Source: an uncultured Methanosphaera sp.
GTDB taxonomy: Archaea; Methanobacteriota; Methanobacteria; Methanobacteriales; Methanobacteriaceae
Assembly: GCA_946537725.1 (NCBI GenBank)
Contig: CAMNFZ010000003.1
Span: 1-44,278, forward strand
Reading direction: 5' to 3'
DNA length: 44,278 bases
Shown here: piece by piece, positions 27,023 through 35,299 of the stretch
How positions within the stretch are numbered: the stretch's first letter is position 1
Layout: every line of letters starts with the position of its first letter
The notes under the pieces: model-generated
Database searches by the model: none
Seen by the model: the letters and a program-made list of their open reading frames with translations, nothing else
What the model was told of the DNA's origin: nothing
Translations under genes and position numbers: made by a program

Positions 27023-28132
27023 TTAGTTTATTGTCTGTATTTCTTTTTCGACACTATCCAGTGCTTCGTCTATGATTTTCCACATATCATAATATTTGTA
27101 TGTTCCTAATCTTCCTCCGAAGATTACATTTTCCTCTTTTGCTGCTTTTTCTTCATATTTAGCATAGGTTTCATTATTTTTATCATTGTTTACTGGATAA
27201 TATGCTTCGTCTCCAGGTTTCCATGTTGCAGGGTATTCTTTGGTAACTATTGTTTTTGGTGATTCTGAGCCTTCAAAATGTTTATGTTCTATTATACGTG
27301 TATATGGTATTTCACGTTCGGTATAATTTATAACAGCATTTCCTTGATAATTTTCCATGTCTATTGTTTCTGTTTCAAACTTAAGGCCTCTGTATTCTAG
27401 TTGACCAAATTCATAATCATAGTATTGATCTATCATTCCTGTGAAAACTATTTTTTCAGCAATGTTTTCCCAGTGTTCTCTATCATCGAAGAAATCTGTT
27501 TCTAGTTTTACATCTATTCCTTCAAGCATTTTTTCTATTATTTTTGTGTAGCCATCTAATGGTATTCCCTGATATCTGTCGTTGAAGTAGTTGTTGTCAA
27601 ATGTTAATCTTACTGGTAATCTTTTAATAATAAATGCAGGTAATTCAGTACAGTCTTTTCCCCATTGTTTTTCGGTATATCCTTTAATTAATTTTGTGTA
27701 AATGTCTGGACCAACTAGACTTATTGCTTGTTCTTCCAGGTTTTTTGGTTCTGTGATATTTGCTTCTTTTTTCTGTTCTTCTATTTTATTAATGGCTTCT
27801 TCAGGTGTTTTTACTCCCCACATTTGATAGAAAGTGTTCATGTTGAATGGTAAATTGTACATTTTATCTTTGTATACTGCTACTGGTGAGTTTATGAAGT
27901 TGTTGAATTCAGTAAATTCATTTATATATTCCCATACTCTTTTGTCACTGGTGTGGAATATGTGTGCACCGTATTTGTGTACGTTTATGTTTTCTTGTTT
28001 TTCGGTGTATATGTTTCCCCCGATATGATCACGTTTTTCTATTACTAAGCATTTTTTACCAATTTTATTCATTTCGTAGGCAAATATTGAACCGAATAGT
28101 CCTGATCCTACTATTAAGTAATCGTATTTCAT
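27023..28132 (-). CDS. glf: UDP-galactopyranose mutase
   Basis: FAD enzyme that interconverts UDP-galactopyranose and UDP-galactofuranose, supplying galactofuranose for surface glycans. In 369 residues: the FAD motif VGSGLFGS (8-15), EKRDHIGGNIYTE, HIFHTSDKRVWEYI, the KQWGKDCTELP segment, NYTEREIPYTRIIEHKHFE and the C-terminal GGRLGTYKYYDM that contacts FAD and substrate. Length is normal. It is divergent from rfbC (28251), with a 118-nt shared promoter region. Together they begin the glycan part of the window. Confidence 0.96.
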   Translation of the reverse strand: MKYDYLIVGSGLFGSIFAYEMNKIGKKCLVIEKRDHIGGNIYTEKQENINVHKYGAHIFHTSDKRVWEYINEFTEFNNFINSPVAVYKDKMYNLPFNMNTFYQMWGVKTPEEAINKIEEQKKEANITEPKNLEEQAISLVGPDIYTKLIKGYTEKQWGKDCTELPAFIIKRLPVRLTFDNNYFNDRYQGIPLDGYTKIIEKMLEGIDVKLETDFFDDREHWENIAEKIVFTGMIDQYYDYEFGQLEYRGLKFETETIDMENYQGNAVINYTEREIPYTRIIEHKHFEGSESPKTIVTKEYPATWKPGDEAYYPVNNDKNNETYAKYEEKAAKEENVIFGGRLGTYKYYDMWKIIDEALDSVEKEIQTIN

Positions 28133-28250
28133 GTTTAATTATTCCTAAATATCTAGTTATATCTTATATTTGTAATTTTATTGTAATAAAATTTAATAAT
28201 TTAATTTGAATATATATAACATTATAATTTATTTATATCGGAGAATTAAT

Positions 28251-28808
28251 ATGGCAGATTTTAAATTTACTAAAACAAGTATTGATGGTGTTTACATTAT
28301 TGAACCGCAAGTTTTTGGTGATAACAGAGGTTATTTCATGGAAACTTATCATAAGGATGTTTTCAGTGAAAATGGTTTAGATATGGATTTTGTACAGGAT
28401 AATCAGTCAAAGAGTAAAAAAGGAGTACTAAGAGGGTTACACTTCCAATACACTCAACCTCAGGGAAAACTTGTCAGAGTTATTAGTGGTGAAGTGTTTG
28501 ATGTAGCTGTGGATTTGCGTAAGGATTCTCCTACTTATGGTAAGTGGGAAGGTGTGATTTTGTCTGAGGAGAATAAGAAACAGTTTTATATTCCTGAAGG
28601 TTTTGCTCATGGTTTTGTTGTGTTAAGTGATACTGCTGAGTTTACTTATAAATGTACTGATTTTTATAAGCCTGATGATGAGGGTGGTATTAAGTGGGAT
28701 GATCCTGAGATTGGTATTGATTGGCCAATTGATGATATTGATGAAATTATCTTGTCTGATAAGGATAAACTTTGGAAACCACTTTCTGAAACAGAAACTG
28801 ATTTTTAG
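28251..28808 (+). CDS. rfbC: dTDP-4-dehydrorhamnose 3,5-epimerase
   Basis: Epimerase of dTDP-L-rhamnose synthesis, 185 residues from ATG 28251, which has CGGAG 9 nt upstream; the in-frame upstream start at 28206 has none. Cupin-fold landmarks: VFGDNRGYFMETYHKDVF, VLRGLHFQ with catalytic base His64, QGKLVRVISGEVFDVAVDLR, and FTYKCTDFYKP. rfbA, B and D are not in this window. Strongly G/T-rich codon use on this strand, unlike the plus-strand genes beyond 32 kb. Confidence 0.95.
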   Translation: MADFKFTKTSIDGVYIIEPQVFGDNRGYFMETYHKDVFSENGLDMDFVQDNQSKSKKGVLRGLHFQYTQPQGKLVRVISGEVFDVAVDLRKDSPTYGKWEGVILSEENKKQFYIPEGFAHGFVVLSDTAEFTYKCTDFYKPDDEGGIKWDDPEIGIDWPIDDIDEIILSDKDKLWKPLSETETDF

Positions 28809-28815
28809 TCAATCC

Positions 28816-28836
28816 TTTTTTTTTTAACTTTTTTTT
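28816..28836. terminator. T-runs between convergent rfbC and gshA-like gene
   Basis: Two runs of nine Ts (28816-28824 and 28828-28836) follow rfbC closely and would end its transcript on the plus strand. Nothing equivalent is seen for the opposite gene. Confidence 0.45.
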
Positions 28837-28922
28837 TAGTTTTAATTGTTACTGTAATGTTTTTATTTATTTTATCAGTTATTAAATGATTAATATGTGG
28901 GTATGTGGATGATCTTTTTTAG

Positions 28923-30365
28923 TTACATTCTGTTTTTATGTTCAGGTAATCCTTTTTCGTAGTATTTTGTTAGTTCTTTATTGTTGTATATTGTTTCTAG
29001 GTCTATGAGTTTTTTGCTTGTTTCTTTGTTGTGTTTTGCTATTGATATTTGACTTGGTATGTATCCTTTGTTTTCCACTATTTTTTGTAGTTGTTTTGCG
29101 TGGGTTTTTTGTTGATTGTTTATTCTTTCTCGTATGTTTTTAATTAGGTTTTCTTTTTCTAGGTTAAATGTTGTGTTTATGGTTTCTATGTTGTCTAGTA
29201 TTTGGTTGGCCCATTTTTGTATTTTTATTTTTTCGCCATTTCTTTTTAGTCTGGTGTTTGGGTTAAATCCTTTTTCTGCTACTATTTCTCCGTTGTATAA
29301 TCCTTCTTCTTGCCAGTTTTCATATTTATTTTCTTCTAGTAATAGTAGGTATATTAGGAATAGGTGTACGAATTCGGCGTCTTGTTTGCTTATTCCACTT
29401 TTTTCGAATGGGTTTATGTCGATTGATCTTACTTCAACGTATAGTATTCCATCTTCTTCTAAGGATTGCAGGTAGTTTTCTCTGTCTTTTGGTTTTAATC
29501 TTATTTGTGTGTATAATTCTTTGGCTTCTGATAGTTTTCCTTCTTGTATGTATGTTTTAACGTCTTTGCTGAAATTTTCTACTGTATCATATCTTGGATA
29601 GAAGTTTTCTAGGTTTTTGTATCCTATGTGTGAATTTCTGTATGATGGGCCCTGGTTTGTGTAGTGGCTTTCGTGTTGGTCTTCTAGTTTCATTAGGTTT
29701 ATGCATTCTGTTGTGAATGTTTTGTGTGCTGCTACTGATGCTCCGGTGATGTATATTATGAACCATTTTAGTCGTAGGTAGTTTCTTGTTATTTTGAGGT
29801 ATATTTCGTTTTTAAAGTTTTTGTAGGTTATTTTTTGGGGGTAGTTTTTGTAGAGTTTTTCAATTGTTTTTTCGTTTAGTGAGTAATTGTAGTGTATTCC
29901 ACTTATCATTTGTTTTTTGGTTCCATATTTTTTTGCTAGTTGTTTTCGGTAGTTTTCTGAGTTTTCTCCTTTTTTGCCTTTGTATTTTGCTAGGGGTATT
30001 TCTGTGTCGGGTGGTAGTATGCATGGTAGTGATTGGTTCCATATGTATTCATCTTCTGGTATGGATGTGTTTACTAGGTCTACTATGAATGAAAGGCAGT
30101 GGTATGCTTTGTTTATGTTGTTGAAGGTGGGGGTGACTATTTCTACTTGACTTTCTGAAAAGTCGGTTGTTATGTAGGGATTTGTTAGTTTGTCTCCGAA
30201 TATTTTTGGGTGTGGGGTTAGTGCTAGTTCTCCTGTTTTTTTTATTCTTAAACCTTCTTTTTCAAATCCGAAGTTTCCTGATAGGATTTCTTGTTTGGTT
30301 AATATGTTTTTGATGATTTGTGTAGTGAAATAGTTGTTCATGTTTTTTTCTTTGTTTTTTATCAT
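28923..30365 (-). CDS. Glutamate-cysteine ligase, GshF-type N-terminal domain only
   Basis: ATP-dependent ligase joining glutamate and cysteine to gamma-glutamylcysteine, 480 residues. The N-terminal FGFEKEGLRIKKTGELALTP, NPYITTDFSESQVEIVTPTF and later YRNSHIGYKN and YVEVRSIDINPFEKSGIS are characteristic of the bacterial GshA/GshAB (GshF) family. In GshF proteins of Firmicutes and Pasteurellaceae a C-terminal ATP-grasp domain (about 270 residues) adds glycine to make glutathione; that domain is absent here, so the product should stop at gamma-glutamylcysteine. An internal ATG eight codons in (MNNYF) is an alternative start. Rare in archaea; acquisition from a gut bacterium is likely. Convergent to rfbC. 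Confidence 0.88.
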   Translation of the reverse strand: MIKNKEKNMNNYFTTQIIKNILTKQEILSGNFGFEKEGLRIKKTGELALTPHPKIFGDKLTNPYITTDFSESQVEIVTPTFNNINKAYHCLSFIVDLVNTSIPEDEYIWNQSLPCILPPDTEIPLAKYKGKKGENSENYRKQLAKKYGTKKQMISGIHYNYSLNEKTIEKLYKNYPQKITYKNFKNEIYLKITRNYLRLKWFIIYITGASVAAHKTFTTECINLMKLEDQHESHYTNQGPSYRNSHIGYKNLENFYPRYDTVENFSKDVKTYIQEGKLSEAKELYTQIRLKPKDRENYLQSLEEDGILYVEVRSIDINPFEKSGISKQDAEFVHLFLIYLLLLEENKYENWQEEGLYNGEIVAEKGFNPNTRLKRNGEKIKIQKWANQILDNIETINTTFNLEKENLIKNIRERINNQQKTHAKQLQKIVENKGYIPSQISIAKHNKETSKKLIDLETIYNNKELTKYYEKGLPEHKNRM

Positions 30366-30490
30366 TAATAATATTTAACATTGTTATATGATTAAATATT
30401 ATAAAAAAACAAGTTTTGTTAATAATAAATAAGAAATAATTTAAAAAATTTTATCAAAAAAAAATAATAGAAAGTAGTTAAAAAAACATT

Positions 30491-31474
30491 CTATTTAGCA
30501 CTTTCAGTATTACTTTCAGTACTTTTAACTTCTTCACTACTTGCACTGTTTGAATCAGTATTGGATGAAGTATTCTCTACTTGAGTTTCAGTAGTGGTAT
30601 TGTTTACTGTTGTATTGTTTGTTTCATTAACTACAGATTCGACATCAACATTTTGTGGAATAATGTGGAGGTAACCCCAGTTAATTATACCATTTTCTAC
30701 TTTTATTTCACTTGTGTCAATTCCATTTTCTTCTAATGCTTGAATGAATTGTGCTGAAGTTATATCACCCTTTTCGTATAGTGAACTAAGTAATTTAACA
30801 AAATCAATCATTGAATAATATTTTCCATTATATGAAAACATTGGATTATTCTGACTAGGTTGATTTGAATTATTTTTGTTTATTTTAATATAATTGTTTG
30901 ACTGAACGTTGTTTGATGATTGATCATTACTGTTTGTGCCTTGTGAACCGAATATCTGTGATGCAGTGTTTGTAATAATGTTAATTGGGTTGTTGTTGTT
31001 ATTGTTTTCTTGATAATTTGTATCAAATAATTTTAGGAATTCATCAAAGAATACATCTATTTTGTTTTGATTTAATTCTCCAACTTTACTTAAAAGATGT
31101 TCTCTGTCATTATTTCTTAATGCTGTTATAACATCTTTGTATGTTGCTTCATCAATTTCTGCTAACCTATCAGCAAAATAGTTTAATCCTTCAGGTGTAA
31201 CAAAATTCATTAATATATTAAAGTCTTCAAGTTTGCTTGTGTTTGTAGGTACAACTACATCGGGATATTCTCCAGGTTCGTAAGTTGTATTATTTTGTGT
31301 TGTTACATTATTTGCTGATTGTTCTGTGTTTGTAGTGTTTGTTTCTTCTTGTGTTCCTGTTTGCATATCAGCTACGTTTTGTTCATCGATTGTTGTTTCG
31401 TTTGCCGAGATGCTTGTTAAACTTACTGCTAATAAGCTGAATATAAGTAATATACTTATAATTTTTTTATTCAA
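30491..31474 (-). CDS. Secreted Asn/Thr/Ser-rich protein
   Basis: Extracellular protein of 327 residues without a recognised family. The TTG at 31474 is chosen: GGAGG lies 8 nt upstream, inside what would be the first codons of an ATG start at 31489. The protein then begins MNKKIISILLIFSLLAVSLTS, a clean signal peptide, ending near SISA-NE. Low-complexity Asn/Thr/Ser/Gln-rich stretches follow (about residues 20-75, 160-210 and 280-327) around a helical part (about 85-160) and a short domain starting YNGKYYSMIDFVKLLSSLYE. No C-terminal membrane anchor is seen. Possibly a surface or shed protein; the composition is typical of archaeal extracellular proteins. Confidence 0.7.
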   Translation of the reverse strand: MNKKIISILLIFSLLAVSLTSISANETTIDEQNVADMQTGTQEETNTTNTEQSANNVTTQNNTTYEPGEYPDVVVPTNTSKLEDFNILMNFVTPEGLNYFADRLAEIDEATYKDVITALRNNDREHLLSKVGELNQNKIDVFFDEFLKLFDTNYQENNNNNNPINIITNTASQIFGSQGTNSNDQSSNNVQSNNYIKINKNNSNQPSQNNPMFSYNGKYYSMIDFVKLLSSLYEKGDITSAQFIQALEENGIDTSEIKVENGIINWGYLHIIPQNVDVESVVNETNNTTVNNTTTETQVENTSSNTDSNSASSEEVKSTESNTESAK

Positions 31475-31622
31475 TTGTTTTTCCTCCATTATATTCTAAG
31501 TCTAATCAAAAATTTTTTTATAATATTTTTTTTATTTTTTGAAGTATTTAACTTTTAAATATTTTCATCATTTATATTAAAAAAAAAGTTTAATATTAAA
31601 AAAAGTGGAGGGTTAAATATTT

Positions 31623-32021
31623 TTAATCATGTAATTCTGTTAGGCTAAGGTCTGATTTGCTGCCCATACATACGGAACAATATTCTGGAATGTTTACTTT
31701 TTCTTTATGTAATTGGCATAGAACTTCTTGTGTTTTTATTGTTTTACAGACATGACAAAATTTGGGTATTAAGTCGATAGGTTTTAAGTCTCCTGTGGTC
31801 ATGTCTTTGGCCATATTTTTTATGTATTGTTCTACAACTGGGTCAAAGTCTATTTCATGTCCTCGTTTATCACTTATATATTGACTTACTGCGGGTTGAG
31901 TTATATCTAAAAGTTTTGATATTTCTTTTTGTTTCATGCCAAGGTTAAGTAATTCTTTTGCTAGTTTTGACCTTATTGATGGAATTACGTACCATACTAC
32001 TATTTCACATGGTGGTTTCAT
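31623..32021 (-). CDS. HTH transcriptional regulator with C-terminal zinc motif
   Basis: Archaeal DNA-binding regulator of 132 residues. The ATG at 32021 is chosen since AAAGGAGG ends 9 nt before it; an ATG at 32030 directly abuts that sequence. The helix-turn-helix is KQKEISKLLDITQPAVSQYI (about residues 30-50). The C-terminal half has Cys pairs CHVCKTIKTQEVLC and CSVC, likely a small zinc site. This HTH-plus-Cys layout occurs in a group of predicted archaeal regulators. Its targets are unknown; neighbours are surface-protein and glycan genes. Confidence 0.8.
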   Translation of the reverse strand: MKPPCEIVVWYVIPSIRSKLAKELLNLGMKQKEISKLLDITQPAVSQYISDKRGHEIDFDPVVEQYIKNMAKDMTTGDLKPIDLIPKFCHVCKTIKTQEVLCQLHKEKVNIPEYCSVCMGSKSDLSLTELHD

Positions 32022-32155
32022 GGCTTTCATCCTCCTTTGGGATTACATTTTTCCACTATTATCTTACTTATTTTTTTTCCTATGTTATTTATTATATAAT
32101 TTGACATATATAATATTTCACAATGTTAATTATTCCTATAAAAAAAATATATAAA

Positions 32156-32752
32156 TTATTTAAGACGAGACACCACATTCTCCTCTAAAAAGCGTCGATT
32201 ATCATCAAATTTACTATCCAACTTAATATTAGTATAGGATGAAGTCTTTTCAACACGCATACAACTATCTTCCAATGAAGACAATAATTCACGATTTTCA
32301 TCAAATTTCTTAGAAAAATGATACTGATTACTCATAAAAGCATCTAATAACTTCTCATTATCCTTCAATAATTCCTTTAAAACATTATCATTATTTAATT
32401 TATTTAAAATTTCGGAATTATTATTATTTAATGAAGATAACAATTTATTATTTTCATCAAACATAGCAGATACCTGCTCATTATTGTCTCTAAAAGAAGA
32501 TAATAACTTGGAATTATCTTCAGAAAATTTATTTAAACTATCATTAATTTTCACGTTTTTCTCTTCAAAACTATTAAGAATAACATCCTGCTTAGCATTC
32601 AAAGAATCTAAAAGAATTTTAAACTCCTCTTTTAAATAACTATTTTCCTTATTTAAAATCTCACAAGTATTCTTTAACTTCTCATATTCAGATTTATAAA
32701 AAGTATAACTATTACTAAGACCTAAAATTTTATCTATTATTCCTGAAAACAT
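32156..32752 (-). CDS. Coiled-coil repeat protein
   Basis: A 198-residue protein dominated by helix-forming repeats and without a recognised family. After a short start (MFSGIIDKILGLSNSYTFYK) come about 160 residues predicted as coiled coil, with a repeated motif of the form FDENxxLLSSL: DNSKLLSSF, FDENNKLLSSL, KDNEKLLDAF, FDENRELLSSL and the weaker FDDNRRFLEENV. The spacing is irregular, about 14-30 residues. No signal peptide or membrane span is present. It lies between regulatory and membrane genes; role unknown. The gene is encoded on the minus strand, yet its codons show the G/T bias of that strand in this region. Confidence 0.6.
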   Translation of the reverse strand: MFSGIIDKILGLSNSYTFYKSEYEKLKNTCEILNKENSYLKEEFKILLDSLNAKQDVILNSFEEKNVKINDSLNKFSEDNSKLLSSFRDNNEQVSAMFDENNKLLSSLNNNNSEILNKLNNDNVLKELLKDNEKLLDAFMSNQYHFSKKFDENRELLSSLEDSCMRVEKTSSYTNIKLDSKFDDNRRFLEENVVSRLK

Positions 32753-32883
32753 AATTCAATCCCAAAAATTAATCTAATTACTAATAAATAGATATGTAAT
32801 AAAAATTATATAAAACTATACAATACTTTTAACATAATAAAAACACATAAATAATATTAATATAAATGAAATGGTGAAAAAAG

Positions 32884-33231
32884 ATGAACCTCATGTGGTT
32901 TTATATAGCAATAGTACTAGCCTGTTCAGATATATTACATGGAATAATATGGCACACATTCAGTGACTTCTACATAATACTAGGTGAAATAATACATAAT
33001 ATAGTAAAATCATCATTTGTCACATGGATAGTACATGAAGTACTAGAAGCAATATTTCACTTCATAATACTCTCATTGGTATTTCAATCATTAACAATAG
33101 GAATACTTGCAGGAACAATACATTTTATCATAGATGTCTACCACAATTTCTTTGAAATAGAAATGAATAGCCTACAACACAGATCATTACACTTTGTCAT
33201 TGAATCAATATTTTTCATGATAATATTATAA
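32884..33231 (+). CDS. Histidine-rich small membrane protein
   Basis: A 115-residue integral membrane protein with three or four hydrophobic helices and an unusual number of His residues: ILHGIIWHTF, EIIHNIV, VHEVLEAIFHF, GTIHFIIDVYHNFFE and LQHRSLHFVIE. The clustering of His with Asp/Glu at helix ends (HFIIDVYHN) recalls metal-binding membrane hydrolases, but no family is certain. GGTGA lies just upstream of the start. pheT follows 72 nt later on the same strand. Confidence 0.65.
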   Translation: MNLMWFYIAIVLACSDILHGIIWHTFSDFYIILGEIIHNIVKSSFVTWIVHEVLEAIFHFIILSLVFQSLTIGILAGTIHFIIDVYHNFFEIEMNSLQHRSLHFVIESIFFMIIL

Positions 33232-33303
33232 CATCTCACCCCCATCATTTTAATCAATTTTATTTCTAACATATAAAAAAAAAGATAAAGGAAAAAGAAT
33301 AAC

Positions 33304-34983
33304 ATGCCAGTAATAAATTTCACATACAAAGAATTATACAAACAACTAGGAAAAACACTAGAAAAAGAAGAACTAATCAACACACTACCTATGATATCAA
33401 GTGATGTTGAATCATACACAGATGAAGAAGTAAAAGCAGAATTCTTCCCAAACAGACCAGACTACTATAGTATCGAAGGAATAGTAAGATCACTAAAAGG
33501 ATACTATGAAATAGAAACAGGAATGCCGGAATATGACGTAAAACAAACTGACATAACAATGACCGTAGACAAAGAACTAGAAAACATCAGACCATACGTA
33601 GCAACATGCATAGTAAAAGGAATCAAAATAACCGAAGAAGAACTAGTAAACATAATGGAATTCCAAGAACACCTACACTGGGTAATAGGAAGAGACAGAA
33701 AAAAAGTAGCAATAGGAATACATGATCTTGACAAAGTCGAAGGACCATTCCACTACAAAGCAGGAAAACCAGACGAAGACAAATTCATACCACTAGACTC
33801 AACACAAGAACAAACACTAAACGAAATCTTAGAACAACACGACAAAGGAAAAAAATACTCAAAATTACTAGAAGACAAAGAATATTATCCACTAATAGTA
33901 GACAACAAAGGACAAATAATGAGTATGCCACCAATCATAAACAGTGACCTAACAAAACTAACAACACAAACAAAAAACCTATTCATAGATGTAACAGGAA
34001 CAGACATAAATGCAGTAACCAATGCACTAAACATAATAGCAAGTAACATGGCAGAACATGAAAACACAATCATAGAAGAAATGACAGTAAAATACCCATA
34101 CTATGATGACATAACATACCCACAATTCAAACCACAAATATTAGACGTACACGTATCACTAGCAAGTAGCTACATAGGATTAGACTTAACAGCAGAAAAA
34201 ATAATAGAAACACTACAAAAAACACGATTCAATGCAGAAAAAATAGACGAAGAAACCGTACGAGTAACAGTACCAAGATACAGAATAGACATACTACATG
34301 AAGTAGATATTATAGAAAACATAGCATTAGGATATGGATTCAACGATTTACCAGCAGAATTACCAGACTTTGCAACAATAGCAAATCCGGATCCAAAAAG
34401 AGAATTCGATAAAATATTAGAACAAGTAATGATAGGACTTGGATTCACAGAAATAAAAAGTCTAATGCTAACAAGTCAAGAACAACATTACACAAAATTG
34501 GGGCGAGAAATAGAGGAACAACCAGTTACAGTAGCTCAACCGATTACACAAGACAGAACAATGATAAGACAATCACTAATAAACAGTCTACTGGAATTCC
34601 TACAAGATAATAAACATGAAGAACTACCACAAAAAATCTTCGAAATAGGTGATGTAGCAATAATCGACCAAACACAGGAAACCAAAATGAAAACCATCAA
34701 AAAACTAGCTGGAGCAGAAATATCCTCAAATGCAAACTTAACAACAATAAAATCATATATCGAATCAATAATACAAAACCTTGGATTCAAACTAGAATTA
34801 GAAGACTATGAAGATCCACTATTCATACAAGGAAGATGTGCAAAAATTAATGTGCAAAAATTAGATGAAAACACTCCATTCACACTCACAGGATACTTTG
34901 GTGAAGTACATCCACAAGTATTAACAAATTTTGAACTGGAATATCCAACAATCATGTTTGAAGTGGAATTTAAAGAAGATTAA
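33304..34983 (+). CDS. pheT: Phenylalanyl-tRNA synthetase beta subunit
   Basis: Archaeal-type PheT, 559 residues, which forms the alpha2beta2 enzyme charging tRNA-Phe. The N-terminal region FPNRPDYYSIEGIVRSLKGY and the B3/B4 editing domain (GRDRKKVAIGIHDLDKVEGP) are present; the B5 tRNA/DNA-binding-like domain contains VTVPRYRIDILHEVDIIENI. The C-terminal part is the degenerate catalytic-like core. pheS is elsewhere. AAGGA precedes the ATG. The coding strand is strongly A/C-rich (AAC, ATA, ACA codons). A hairpin terminator overlaps its stop. Confidence 0.95.
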   Translation: MPVINFTYKELYKQLGKTLEKEELINTLPMISSDVESYTDEEVKAEFFPNRPDYYSIEGIVRSLKGYYEIETGMPEYDVKQTDITMTVDKELENIRPYVATCIVKGIKITEEELVNIMEFQEHLHWVIGRDRKKVAIGIHDLDKVEGPFHYKAGKPDEDKFIPLDSTQEQTLNEILEQHDKGKKYSKLLEDKEYYPLIVDNKGQIMSMPPIINSDLTKLTTQTKNLFIDVTGTDINAVTNALNIIASNMAEHENTIIEEMTVKYPYYDDITYPQFKPQILDVHVSLASSYIGLDLTAEKIIETLQKTRFNAEKIDEETVRVTVPRYRIDILHEVDIIENIALGYGFNDLPAELPDFATIANPDPKREFDKILEQVMIGLGFTEIKSLMLTSQEQHYTKLGREIEEQPVTVAQPITQDRTMIRQSLINSLLEFLQDNKHEELPQKIFEIGDVAIIDQTQETKMKTIKKLAGAEISSNANLTTIKSYIESIIQNLGFKLELEDYEDPLFIQGRCAKINVQKLDENTPFTLTGYFGEVHPQVLTNFELEYPTIMFEVEFKED

Positions 34984-35002
34984 TTTTTTAATCTTTTTTT
35001 TT
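34976..35002 (+). terminator. Hairpin terminator overlapping the pheT stop
   Basis: Perfect 8-bp stem AAGATTAA (34976-34983) with a TTTT loop and TTAATCTT (34988-34995), running into a T-tract up to 35002. The TAA stop is the last three bases of the 5' arm. Confidence 0.7.
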
Positions 35003-35299
35003 ACTATTTTTATTAAATCATAATCATTTTTAAGACTTATTTTCTCTTTTAATTATAATATTTATCATATATTTTCTGTTTTTTTTTTAAATAAATATAT
35101 TATTGGTGGATTTGATAATATTGTTGTCATTAAATAATATATTTTATTCTTGTTTAATCAAATTATGTTTACATCACATCAAAAACTATTTAATAAAGTA
35201 AATCTATAAATAAATATTAATAATAAATTATTATGTTTTAATTATAATTATTTTAAAAAATAAAACATAAACAAGAATCTATCTGAAACCTGTGATAAA
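35003..35299 (+). promoter_or_regulatory. Intergenic region upstream of the glycan operon
   Basis: About 300 nt of AT-rich DNA with no reading frame. It must hold the promoter of the operon at 35300-40730. The stretch near 35200-35215 (AATCTATAAATAAATA) is a TATA-like candidate, but many others exist in such sequence. A GTGAT element just before ATG 35300 serves as ribosome-binding site. Confidence 0.35.

Noticed and set aside
30491-31474. Asn/Thr-rich tracts as a CRISPR or tandem DNA repeat
   Set aside because: They are low-complexity coding sequence in frame with a signal-peptide protein; no regular repeat unit or spacers exist.
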